Positions 28,574 to 36,678 of a stretch of DNA of 64,000 nucleotides are shown piece after piece. The notes beneath the pieces are model-generated. The model saw nothing but the letters and a program-made list of their open reading frames with translations, was not told the DNA's origin and did no database searches. The translations under genes and the position numbers were made by a program. The stretch lies in assembly GCA_963779805.1 (NCBI GenBank), contig CAVZZN010000012.1, forward strand, positions 310,001 through 374,000, written 5' to 3'. Source of the stretch: CAIWHR01 sp963779805. Lineage in GTDB: Bacteria; Pseudomonadota; Gammaproteobacteria; Burkholderiales; Casimicrobiaceae. Within the stretch, counting starts at the first letter, position 1. Each line of letters starts with the position of its first letter.

Positions 28574-29346
28574 GCTGTGATCCGCACGCGCGCGTCCGTG
28601 GCCTCCGTGCGCTCGATGCATTCGCGCGCCTGGCGCGGTGCAGTGGCGAGGCCGCGCTTCGAGCGATCCCACGCGGGCGTGATGATGCGCATGCCGAGCA
28701 CGCGCTTGGTCGCGCGCAGGAAATACACGCCGCCCGCGATCGGCCACCAGCGATCGCCCGCACGCTCGAAGAAACCGAACCGGCGCAGCCACTTCTCCTG
28801 CGCGAACGGCGGCGCGTAGCAATCGAGGCTGCCGCCGGTCACATCGAACCCGAGCAGCGCGAGCCAGTCCTTGAGACGGTACAGCGCGATGAAGCTGCCG
28901 TTCCACGGCGGGCGCTGCTCGCGTCCGAAATAGCGCTTGGCGCCGTAAAGGCTGAACGGATTGAAGCCCGCGATCAGCAGCTGCCCGTCGGGGCGCACGG
29001 TGCGATGCACTTCGCGCAGCAGCCGATGGGGGTCGTCGGAGAACTCGAGCGCGTGGGGCAGCACGACGAGGTCGAGCGCGTTCTCCGGGAAGGGCAGCCA
29101 GTGCGGATCGGCGCGCACCTGGGCCGGCGGCGCGAGGTCCACCGTCCACCGCGCGGGAATTCGGCTCTGCCCGAGATACGCACACGCAGGCAGGCCGATC
29201 TGCACCGCATGGAACCCGAAGATGTCCGCGACGGTCCGATCGAACCACGCCTGCTCGCGCTCGAGCAGGTAACGGCCGGGCTCGCTCGCCAGCCAGTCGG
29301 CGAGCGTCGTTGACACCGTATCCGGCGCTGGCGAAGATGCATCCAT
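28570..29346 (-). CDS. Class I SAM-dependent methyltransferase
   Basis: A 258-residue protein of the methyltransferase type found upstream of rnhA and divergent from gloB in many betaproteobacteria. The SAM fold is partial: LPFPENALDLVVLPHALEFS is motif-IV-like, HRLLREVHRTVRPDGQLLIAGFNP the post-motif region, and the N-terminal part recalls the family ADWLASEPGRYLLEREQAWF. The substrate is unknown. Its ATG at 29346 and the gloB ATG at 29345 use overlapping bases on opposite strands, so the two genes share a very compact divergent promoter region lying inside each other's coding start. Confidence 0.85.
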   Translation of the reverse strand: MDASSPAPDTVSTTLADWLASEPGRYLLEREQAWFDRTVADIFGFHAVQIGLPACAYLGQSRIPARWTVDLAPPAQVRADPHWLPFPENALDLVVLPHALEFSDDPHRLLREVHRTVRPDGQLLIAGFNPFSLYGAKRYFGREQRPPWNGSFIALYRLKDWLALLGFDVTGGSLDCYAPPFAQEKWLRRFGFFERAGDRWWPIAGGVYFLRATKRVLGMRIITPAWDRSKRGLATAPRQARECIERTEATDARVRITA

Positions 29347-30120
29347 GGCGGCGATTATCCCGGTCCCTGCGTTCACGGACAACTACATATGGGTCGTGCG
29401 CGAGGGCGCAGGGGCGGCGGTCGTCGATCCGGGCGATGCCGCACCCGTGATCGCGTACCTCGAGCGCCACGGCCTGAAGCTCACGGTCATCCTCAATACG
29501 CATCACCACGGCGATCACGTCGGCGGCAACGCCGAGCTCTGCGCGCGGTATGCGCCGCGCGTCTACGGCCCGGCGCACGAGGACATCCCGGGACGCACGC
29601 ACGCCTTGCGCGAGGGCGACGCGGTCGCATTGCCGGAGCTCGCGATCGAGCTCTCGGTCCTCGACGTGCCCGGCCACACTGCGGGTCACATCGCGTACGT
29701 CGGCGTCGTCGAGGGGCCGATCGCATTCGTCGGAGATACGCTGTTCGCGTGCGGCTGCGGACGGCTCTTCGAGGGCACGGCGGGCGAGATGTACCGGTCG
29801 CTTGCCAAGCTCGCCGCGCTCGATCCGCGCACGCGCCTTTATTGCGCGCACGAATACACGCTTGCGAACCTGCGCTTCGCGGCGGCGGTGGAACCCGACA
29901 GCGCGCGCGCGCAAGGCGCGCCTCGAGCGCGAGAGCGGGCGGCGCGCTGCGCGGCGAGCCGACGGTGCCTTCCGTGCTTGCCGACGAGCTCGCGACCAAT
30001 CCTTTCCTGCGCACGGAAGAGCCCGGCGTGATCGCGACGGCAGCCGCGCACGCGGGCCGCGCGGTGCAGCCCGGCGCTGACGCGTTCGCGGTGCTGCGAG
30101 GCTGGAAGGACCGCTTCTGA
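29345..30120 (+). CDS. gloB: Hydroxyacylglutathione hydrolase, glyoxalase II (two frame breaks)
   Basis: Hydrolyses S-lactoylglutathione in methylglyoxal detoxification. The metallo-beta-lactamase motif THHHGDHVGGNAEL binds two metals; VPGHTAGHIAYVG, FVGDTLFACGCGRLFEGTA and YCAHEYTLANLRFA are the standard GloB blocks. The end of the protein (GEPTVPSVLADELATNPFLR ... AVLRGWKDRF) is in a different frame: extra bases near 29915 and 29958 must be removed to join it. With both repaired the length (about 258 residues) is normal. Confidence 0.93.
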
Positions 30121-30240
30121 CGCGTCGTCGCACGTCCGGCGCGCGACCCGGCGCGGGTTGACGCTCGCCGTCGCGGCGCCTACCATCGCCGCAACAGAGG
30201 CAGCCGGTACCCCCGCCCGCTGCGCTTGCGGAAGAATCAA

Positions 30241-31895
30241 TTGCGAATACCGTACCCGCTCCGGCCGCTCTTCGTCGTGCTCGCGCTTGCAGGTTGCGCA
30301 TCCGCACCGCAGAGCAACGACACCGGCCTCTCTCCATCATCCGCGCCCGATGCAGCAGCGGCGCCGGCCCCCGAAACCGAACTCGTCCTCGCTCCCCTGC
30401 CTCACCTCGAGCTGCCCGTTCCGCAGGCACTCCAGAAATCGCCGTTCGCGCCCGCCGTCGCCGCGTCCCTGGAGGAGCTGCCGCTTCCCGCGGAGGATCT
30501 CTGGCAGCGCATCCGCGGCGGCTTCGAGTTGCCGACGCTCGAATTGCCGGAAGTCGCGAAGTGGGAGCAGTGGTACTCGTCCCGGCCCGAGTACGTGGCG
30601 CGCATGATCGATCGCAGCCGGCGGTACCTGTACTACGTGGTGGTCGAGGTCGAGAAGCGCCACATGCCGCTCGAGATCGCGCTGCTGCCGATGGTCGAGA
30701 GCGCGTACAACCCGAACGCGGTGTCGACCAGCAAGGCCGCGGGCATGTGGCAGTTCATCCCGTCGACCGGCACGCTGTACGGCCTGAAGCAGAATTTCTG
30801 GTTCGATTCGCGCCGCGACATCGTGGCCGCCACCGCGAGCGCGCTTGCCTATCTCGACAAGCTGCACGCGCAGTTCGACGACTGGCAGCTCGCGCTCGCC
30901 GCGTACAACTGGGGCGAGGGCAACGTCGCGCGCGCCGTCGAGCGCAACCGCCGCCTCGGGCTGCCGACCGATTACGCGAGCCTGCGGCTGCCCGTCGAGA
31001 CGCGCAATTACCTGCCCAAGCTGCAGGCCGTGAAGAACATCGTGCTCGATCCGCAAAGGTACGGGCTGCAGCTCGGCGATATTCCCGATGCGCCGTATTT
31101 CGCGGTGGTCACTACCACCAAGCAGATCGACGTCAAGCGCGCGGCGGAGCTCGCCGAAATGTCGGTCGACGAGTTCCAGTACCTCAATCCGCATCACAAC
31201 CGCCCGGTGATCGCGGGCGCCGACGAGCACACGATCCTGCTGCCGATCGACAAGGCCGAGCTCTTCGCGGCCAAGCTCGATCTCCTCGACCAGCCGCTCG
31301 TGTCGTGGCAGGCCTATCGCATGCAGCCCGGCGATTCGCTGCAGCAGGTCGCCGCGCGGTTCGGCATGTCGGCCGACACCCTGCGCGCCGTGAACGGCGT
31401 CGGCGCGGACAGGACCGTGCCGCCGGGCTACGCCGTGCTCGTCCCGGCGCAGCGCGACGCGCGCGCCTCCGCCGAAACGCTCGAGCACGCGGTGTTCACG
31501 ACGGTGCCCAAGGGCCGCACGTTCTATTACCGCGTCACGCGCGGCGATACGCTGACGACCATCGCATCGCGCTACGCGGTGTCGGCGGCGGACATCCAGC
31601 GCTGGAACGGCCTCTCGCGGCCCACGGTGAAGCCCGGGCAGAAGCTGCGCATCACGAGCAGCCGGGCTCCCGCGCCGACGCACGGCGCGCGCGGCGAAGG
31701 GAAGCCCGAAAGTCGCGCGCCACGCCGCGATCGACCAAGGTCGCCGGAGCGAGCCACGCGACGACGGGCGCGAAACGCGGCACGCGTGCGGCGAGCGCGG
31801 CCCGCACCGAGAGCACCGCCAAGCCGAGGCTCGCGAAGATGAGCGGTCCTCGCCCCGGTCAACGCCCGCACAGGGGACGTGCGCGCGTGCGCTGA
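30241..31895 (+). CDS. mltD: Membrane-bound lytic murein transglycosylase D (frame breaks in tail)
   Basis: Cleaves peptidoglycan with formation of anhydromuramic ends. It is a lipoprotein (signal MRIPYPLRPLFVVLALAGC, lipobox LAGC). The SLT domain has the catalytic Glu in LLPMVESAYNPNAVSTSKAAG and MWQFIPSTGTLYGL; two LysM modules follow (YRMQPGDSLQQVAARFGMS; YRVTRGDTLTTIASRYAVS). TTG 30241 with GGAAG at the right distance is preferred over TTG 30226. After ITSSRAPAPT two extra bases near 31685 and 31735 probably shift the Ala/Lys-rich tail; unrepaired, the frame would stop at 31842. Confidence 0.9.
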
Positions 31896-31931
31896 CGGCC
31901 GAGGGCCCGCGACGCGCGCTGCTGAAAAGCA

Positions 31932-31966
31932 AACAGGCGACGTGGGAACGTCGCCTGTTCTTGCTT
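31932..31966. terminator. Bidirectional terminator between mltD and the histone-like gene
   Basis: A perfect 12-bp stem AACAGGCGACGT / ACGTCGCCTGTT with loop GGGA (31932-31959), flanked by A-rich DNA before it and T-rich DNA after it. It serves both convergent genes. Confidence 0.8.
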
Positions 31967-32008
31967 CAGGCGGCCCGTGCATGCGGCCGCCGAAGGCGCG
32001 CGCGAGGA

Positions 32009-32425
32009 TTACTTCTTCTTCGCCGCCTTGCGACCGCCGCGCTTGCCGGCAGCCTTCTTGGCGCCGCGCTTGGCACCGCCGCGCTTCGCAGCCGTCTTGC
32101 GACCGGCGCTCTTGCGGGCCGTCTTCTTTGCGCCGCGCTTTGCAGCCGTCTTCTTTGCGCCGCGCTTTGCAGCCGTCTTGCGGGCACCGCCGCGCTTCTT
32201 CGCTGCCGACTTCTTGGCACCCCTCTTCGCGCCCTTCTTCGCAGCCGTCTTGCGGCCGGTCGTCTTGCGGGCGGTCTTCTTCGCAGCGGCCTTCTTTGCG
32301 CCACCGCGCTTGCCGGCGGCCTTCTTCGCGGACTTCTTGGCCGCCGAGCGCTTCTTCGGGGCGGCCTTCTTGGGCGCCGGGGCCGCAGCCGTGGGCGTCA
32401 TCATCGACGACATCATGTCAGCCAT
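32009..32425 (-). CDS. Histone H1-like Ala/Lys-rich DNA-binding protein
   Basis: A 138-residue protein made almost entirely of AAKK/AKKTA/KRGAKK repeats after a short Met/Ser/Thr N-terminus (MADMMSSMMTPTAAAPAP). It resembles the histone H1-like nucleoid proteins of betaproteobacteria (Bordetella BpH1/BpH2 type) and is expected to bind DNA non-specifically. The repeats make its length likely to vary between strains. A good sigma-70-type promoter lies about 115 bp upstream (32567-32540) and a terminator lies downstream. It is also similar in composition to the phasin tails at 1475 and 6897. Confidence 0.85.
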   Translation of the reverse strand: MADMMSSMMTPTAAAPAPKKAAPKKRSAAKKSAKKAAGKRGGAKKAAAKKTARKTTGRKTAAKKGAKRGAKKSAAKKRGGARKTAAKRGAKKTAAKRGAKKTARKSAGRKTAAKRGGAKRGAKKAAGKRGGRKAAKKK

Positions 32426-32539
32426 TTACGTTTCTCCTGTCTGAGTTGCTTTGACTGTTTTAACTGCTTCACCGCAGGGCTCCGAGTCTGCCGTTTTTGT
32501 TCCGACCTCTTGACAAACCCATTGCGACCTGCTGCCTGA

Positions 32540-32567
32540 ATTCTAGCCGCATTTTATTGAATTGCAA
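32540..32567 (-). promoter_or_regulatory. Promoter of the histone-like gene
   Basis: On the minus strand TTGCAA (32567-32562), 16 bases, TAGAAT (32545-32540), in an AT-rich patch that stands out from the GC-rich surroundings. A start near 32533 gives a leader of about 110 bases. Confidence 0.55.
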
Positions 32568-32714
32568 GAATCGTGCTGCGTTTTCACGCGCTGCATTCGG
32601 CGGTGTTGCGTATTCGCACACGCGATTCACGACGCTTCCGCACGCATCGCAACCGTGTCGCTCGCGTGTGCCGGCGCGCGCGAATGCGGTCGCGCGTGGT
32701 GCGGAAGTGACGCT

Positions 32715-33960
32715 CTACGGCAGTCGCGATTCGCCCGCGAACAGCGACTCCACGTGCTCTCTCTCGCGCACGAGATGCACCGCGCCGCCGTCGACCATCA
32801 CCTCGCACGCGCGCGGGCGGGTGTTGTAGTTGGAGGCCATCGCGAAGGCGTACGCACCGGCGCTGGCGACGGCGAGGAGATCGCCTTGCTCGACGGCGAG
32901 ATCGCGATCCTTCGCGAGGAAGTCCCCGCTTTCGCACACGGGTCCGACGATCTGCCATTGCCTCGTCGGCGCCGTGCGTGGCTGCACCGGCAGCACGTCG
33001 TGCCATGCATCGTAGAGCGCCGGCCGGATCAGATCGTTCATGGCGGCATCGACGATCGCGAAGCTGCCGTGCTCGCCGGGCTTGAGATAGACGACGCGCG
33101 TGAGCAGCACGCCGGCATCGCCGACGAGGCGACGTCCCGGCTCCACCACCAGCCTTTCGCGCCGTCCCGCGAACAGCGGGACTATCGCCTGCGCGTAGTC
33201 TTCGATCGACACCGGCGTCTCGTCGCGGTAGCGGATGCCGAGCCCGCCGCCCAGGTCGATGTGCTCCAGCACGATGCCGTTGGCGGCGAGCTCGTCCGCC
33301 AGCGCGAGCACCTTCGCGACCGCCTCGCGGTACGGCGCGAGCGTGGTGATCTGGGATCCGATGTGGATGTCGATCCCGCGCACGGCGACGTGCGCCAGCG
33401 CGGCGGCGCGCCGGTACAGCGCCAGGCGCCTCGGTGAACGGGACGCCGAACTTGCTCTCGCGCAGGCCGGTCGAGATGTACGGGTGCGTCTGCGGATCGA
33501 CGTCGGGATTCACGCGGAAGCTGACCGGCGCGACGACGCCCATGCGTCCGGCAACGCAGTTCAGCGCGTCGAGCTCCGCTGCGGACTCGACGTTGAAGCA
33601 CAGGATGCGTGCGGCCAGTGCCGCCTCCATCTCCGCGACGCCCTTGCCCACGCCGGAGAACACGACCTTGCGCGGGTCGCCGCCGGCGGCGAGCACGCGC
33701 GCGAGCTCGCCGCCGGAGACGATGTCGAAGCCGCTGCCCATGCGCGCGAACAGGTCGAGCACGGCGAGATTCGAGTTGGCCTTGAGCGCATAGCAGACGA
33801 GGTGGTCGACCTCGCGCAGCGCGCTGTCGTAGGCCCGGAAGTTCGACCCCAGGGCCGAGCGCGAGTAGACGTAGCAGGGTGTGCCGAAGCGCGCGGCGAT
33901 GGTCGCCAGCGGGACGCCTTCGACGTGCAGCTCGCCGCCGACGTACTCGAACGCCGTCAC
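32715..33960 (-). CDS. lysA: Diaminopimelate decarboxylase (one frame break)
   Basis: Last step of lysine synthesis, PLP-dependent. The PLP lysine is in CYALKANSNLAVLDLFARM near residue 60; the glycine-rich phosphate site EHIDLGGGLGIRY and the C-terminal dimer/active-site stretch GPVCESGDFLAKDR are present. The GTG start at 33960 overlaps the lptM stop (GTGA), the usual lptM-lysA arrangement. One extra base near 33428 (after FGVPFTEA) splits the gene; removing it gives ALALYRRAAALAHVAVRGIDI. As this is an essential-type gene the break is probably a sequence error. Confidence 0.93.
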
Positions 33961-34193
33961 TGCGAAGGCACGCGCGGCTCGACGGGCTCGGGCGGTTGCT
34001 GTCCCGGAACGGGCGCGTCGGGCGTCGGAACGGCAAGCTCCGGAGATGGCGAGCCTTGCGCGGTTGCCGGCGGCGGCTTGAGCGGCCCCTTGATGCCGCA
34101 CGCCGCGAGCGAGGAAACGGCCGCGGCGGTCAGGAGCATGCGCACCGCACGACGGCGCAACGGCGAAGACGTCCGATGCGGAAGAGGTAACAT
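33957..34193 (-). CDS. lptM: LPS translocon maturation chaperone LptM (YifL-like lipoprotein)
   Basis: A small outer-membrane lipoprotein that helps LptD fold. The signal (RRRAVRMLLTAAAVSSLAAC) ends in the lipobox LAAC, and the mature N-terminus CGIKGPLKPPP is the LptM signature. A Pro-rich tail follows. It is coupled to lysA by a 4-base overlap, the standard order. Starts at 34211, 34193 or 34139 are all in frame; 34193 gives a normal signal peptide. It is divergent from cyaY, 68 bp away, also a conserved arrangement. Confidence 0.9.
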   Translation of the reverse strand: MLPLPHRTSSPLRRRAVRMLLTAAAVSSLAACGIKGPLKPPPATAQGSPSPELAVPTPDAPVPGQQPPEPVEPRVPSQ

Positions 34194-34261
34194 CGTGCGG
34201 AATCGTAGCATGCCGAAAGCGCGTCGATCCGGCGGCGGCCGCGTGCTCGACAGGAGGAGCG

Positions 34262-34615
34262 ATGCTCACGGATACCGAGTTCATCACGGCAGCGGATGCG
34301 GCGCTCGTCGCGATCGGAGAAGCGCTCGACGCGGCGCTCGCGGACAGCGACGTCGACCTCGACTGGAACCTCAACGACGGCATCCTGGAGATCGAGTGCG
34401 AGGACGGCAGCAAGCTGATCGTGAACCGGCACGTGCCCAATCGCGAGCTCTGGGTGGCGGCGCGCTCGGGTGGCTTTCACTTCCGGCCGAAAGGCGGCGC
34501 GTGGCGCGACAGCCGATCCGGCGACGAGCTCGCGGCCGCGCTCGCCCGCCTCCTGGAGCAGCAGGCGGGATTGCGGCCGAAGTTTCCCGCCTTGAGCGCG
34601 CCGACGAGCGATTGA
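34262..34615 (+). CDS. cyaY: Iron donor protein CyaY (frataxin)
   Basis: Binds iron and modulates iron-sulfur cluster assembly. The 117 residues start MLTDTEFITAADAALVAIGE with the acidic first helix, followed by DLDWNLNDGILEIECEDGSK and the frataxin core NRELWVAARSGGFHFRPKGG and WRDSRSGDELAAALARLL. ATG 34262 follows CAGGAGGAGCG. The orientation opposite to lptM-lysA is typical of gamma- and betaproteobacteria. Confidence 0.95.
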   Translation: MLTDTEFITAADAALVAIGEALDAALADSDVDLDWNLNDGILEIECEDGSKLIVNRHVPNRELWVAARSGGFHFRPKGGAWRDSRSGDELAAALARLLEQQAGLRPKFPALSAPTSD

Positions 34616-34633
34616 GGCGCTCGCCCGGAGCCG

Positions 34634-35323
34634 TCAGGCTTCGAGCAACGCAGTCCAGTCGCCCAACGCGCGGCGCGCATGGCCGTGGTCGGGGAAAAGT
34701 GCCTCGACCACCGCCCAGAACCGCGGCGAGTGGTTGAGTTCCACGAGATGCGCCACCTCGTGCGCGGCCACGTACTGCGCGAGCTGCGGCGGCAGATGGA
34801 CGAGGCGCCAGTTGAGCCGGATCTCGCCGCGATGGTTGCAGCTGCCCCATTCCGTGCGTGCGTTCGTGAGCTTCACCGGGGGGCACGCGCGCGCGAGCCG
34901 CGCCGCGAAATGCGCGACCCACGGCGACAGGAGGCGCATCGTCTCCTCTCGCAGCCAGTGCGAGACATAGCTCGCGAGCTGGCGCTCCTCGTAGGGTTTC
35001 GGGTGCCGCACGGTCACGTGGAAGAGATCGGCGGCGATCGCCTGCTTGCGCGACGGGAACACGGCGAGGGCGAGCTCGACGCCCTGGTAGAGGATCGGCG
35101 CGCCGGTCTTCCACTCGCGCGGCAGCACGTCACGACGGCGCGCGCGCCATTCGGCGAGCGTGCGCACGATCCACGCCGCGCGCTCGACGAGCGCCGCCTC
35201 GATCTCGCGGATCGGCACCGAGCGAGGCGCCCGCACCGTGAGCCCCGACAACCCGATCTGCATGCCGATGGTGCGCCGGGCGCCGCGATGCAGCCGGTAG
35301 TCGACCGGCTGGCCGGCGAGCAC
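34634..35323 (-). CDS. YgjP/SprT-like zinc metallopeptidase
   Basis: A 229-residue protein of the YgjP-like (DUF45) metallopeptidase family. The zinc site is AAHEVAHLVELNHSPRFW (HExxH plus a distal His), preceded by the typical NARTEWGSCNHRGEIRLNWRL. The N-terminal beta-region carries VRAPRSVPIREIEAALVERA. GTG 35323 starts the protein just before the family motif QPVDYRLHRGARRTIG; no ATG is available upstream. It is convergent with cyaY and lies 47 bp after plsC, probably as the last gene of the long operon. The physiological substrate is unknown. Confidence 0.85.
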   Translation of the reverse strand: MLAGQPVDYRLHRGARRTIGMQIGLSGLTVRAPRSVPIREIEAALVERAAWIVRTLAEWRARRRDVLPREWKTGAPILYQGVELALAVFPSRKQAIAADLFHVTVRHPKPYEERQLASYVSHWLREETMRLLSPWVAHFAARLARACPPVKLTNARTEWGSCNHRGEIRLNWRLVHLPPQLAQYVAAHEVAHLVELNHSPRFWAVVEALFPDHGHARRALGDWTALLEA

Positions 35324-35370
35324 GACGGTGCGTGCCTGGCCTTCCCGCGCGGACGGTCCGTCGCCCCCGA

Positions 35371-36084
35371 TCAGCGGGGCACGGAGAGCCGCGCGACTTC
35401 GTTCTCGATCCAAGTTTCGATTTCCGTCGTGAGCGCCTGCGGGTCTTTGCCGTCCGGATGGATGGCGGGACCGAACGAGATGGTAATCGTTCCCGGGCGT
35501 TTGCCGAAGATCCCTTTGGGCCAGAGATAGCCCGCGTTGTGCGCGACGGGGATGACCGGCACGCCCATCGCGATGGCAAGGCGTGCGCCTCCGGTCTTGT
35601 ACTTGGCGCGCGTGCCTGCCTTGATCCGCGTGCCTTCGGGATAGACGACGATCCAGAACCCCTGCGCGAAGCGCTGGCGGCCCTGCATCACGATCTGCTG
35701 CATGGCGGTATTGCCGGACCTGCGGTCGATGGTGATCGGCGAGGCGAGCGCGAAGCCCCAGCCGAAGAACGGAATCGACAGCAGCTCCTTCTTCGCGACG
35801 TACGCGAGCGGCGGGAAGTACTGCGTGAGGGCGAGCGTCTCCCACGTGGAGCTGTGCTTCGACATCACGATGTGCGGCGTCGCGAGATCGGGGCGCAGCC
35901 GGTCGAGGCCCTCGGCGCGCCAGCCGATCCCGCAGATCCGGCGTGCGCCCCACAGGTTGACTGCGCACCAGCTCGCGGCAACGCGGTAGCGCGCGACGCG
36001 CGGCAGCCAGAACGTGGCGAGCATCAGCGCCGCGTAGAACGCGGTGACGGCTGCCTGGAACAGCGTGAACAGGATCGCCCGCAC
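35371..36084 (-). CDS. plsC: 1-acyl-sn-glycerol-3-phosphate acyltransferase
   Basis: Makes phosphatidic acid at the inner membrane. A membrane-spanning N-terminus (ILFTLFQAAVTAFYAALMLA) is followed by the acyltransferase motifs: SKHSSTWETLAL in place of the common H(x)4D block (HSSTWE, so Glu replaces Asp, as I recall is common in this betaproteobacterial subgroup), and VVYPEGTRIKAGTRAK (EGTR). It has 237 residues and a GTG start at 36084. It is 30 bp after gmhB in the conserved operon. Confidence 0.92.
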   Translation of the reverse strand: MRAILFTLFQAAVTAFYAALMLATFWLPRVARYRVAASWCAVNLWGARRICGIGWRAEGLDRLRPDLATPHIVMSKHSSTWETLALTQYFPPLAYVAKKELLSIPFFGWGFALASPITIDRRSGNTAMQQIVMQGRQRFAQGFWIVVYPEGTRIKAGTRAKYKTGGARLAIAMGVPVIPVAHNAGYLWPKGIFGKRPGTITISFGPAIHPDGKDPQALTTEIETWIENEVARLSVPR

Positions 36085-36114
36085 GGATCGTGCTCGCGCC
36101 GCCGCCGCCGGCGC

Positions 36115-36669
36115 TCAGTCGCCGGCCAGCAGCGCCGAAGCCGCGAACGCGAGATCGGGAAAGATCACCGTGTTCTTGGGAAAGCTGCCTTCGCGCAGCG
36201 TGCGCTCGCCCTTGCCGGTGAGCACCAGCATCGGCTGGGCGCCCACACCGTCGGCACACTGCAGGTCGCGCAGGCTGTCGCCCACGCACGGCACGCCGGT
36301 CATCTCGACGCCGAAGCGCACGCCGATCTCCTTCAGCATCCCGCACCTCGGCTTGCGGCATTCGCACATGGCATCGGCGGAGTGCGGGCAGTAGAACACG
36401 GCGTCGATGCGGCCGCCAACCAGCGCGAGCGCGCGGTGCATCTTCTCGTGGATGGCGCTCAGGGTGGCCATGTCGAGCAGGCCGCGTGAGATGCCGGACT
36501 GGTTCGTCGCCACGACCACACGGTATCCGGCGTGGTGCAGCCGGGCGATGGCCTCGAGGCTGCCCGGAATGGGCCGCCATTCGTCGGGCGACTTGATGAA
36601 CTGATCGCTGTCGTGATTGATGACGCCGTCGCGATCGAGAACGATGAGCTTTGGGGGCCGGTTCGACAT
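36115..36669 (-). CDS. gmhB: D-glycero-beta-D-manno-heptose 1,7-bisphosphate 7-phosphatase
   Basis: HAD-family phosphatase of ADP-heptose (LPS core) synthesis. The catalytic loop is VLDRDGVINHDSDQFIK near residue 15, followed by VVATNQSGISRG, the zinc-binding Cys/His loop (FYCPHSADAMCECRKPRCGM) and CVGDSLRDLQCADGVGAQP. The length is 184 residues from ATG 36669; a GTG six bases upstream is possible. It lies 9 bp after glyS. Confidence 0.95.
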   Translation of the reverse strand: MSNRPPKLIVLDRDGVINHDSDQFIKSPDEWRPIPGSLEAIARLHHAGYRVVVATNQSGISRGLLDMATLSAIHEKMHRALALVGGRIDAVFYCPHSADAMCECRKPRCGMLKEIGVRFGVEMTGVPCVGDSLRDLQCADGVGAQPMLVLTGKGERTLREGSFPKNTVIFPDLAFAASALLAGD

Positions 36670-36678
36670 GGGCACGGG

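Noticed and set aside
31690..31842. Arg/Pro-rich C-terminus of MltD as read in the unrepaired frame
   Set aside because: Removing two bases gives an Ala/Lys-rich tail more typical of these proteins, ending at 31895, close to the terminator.
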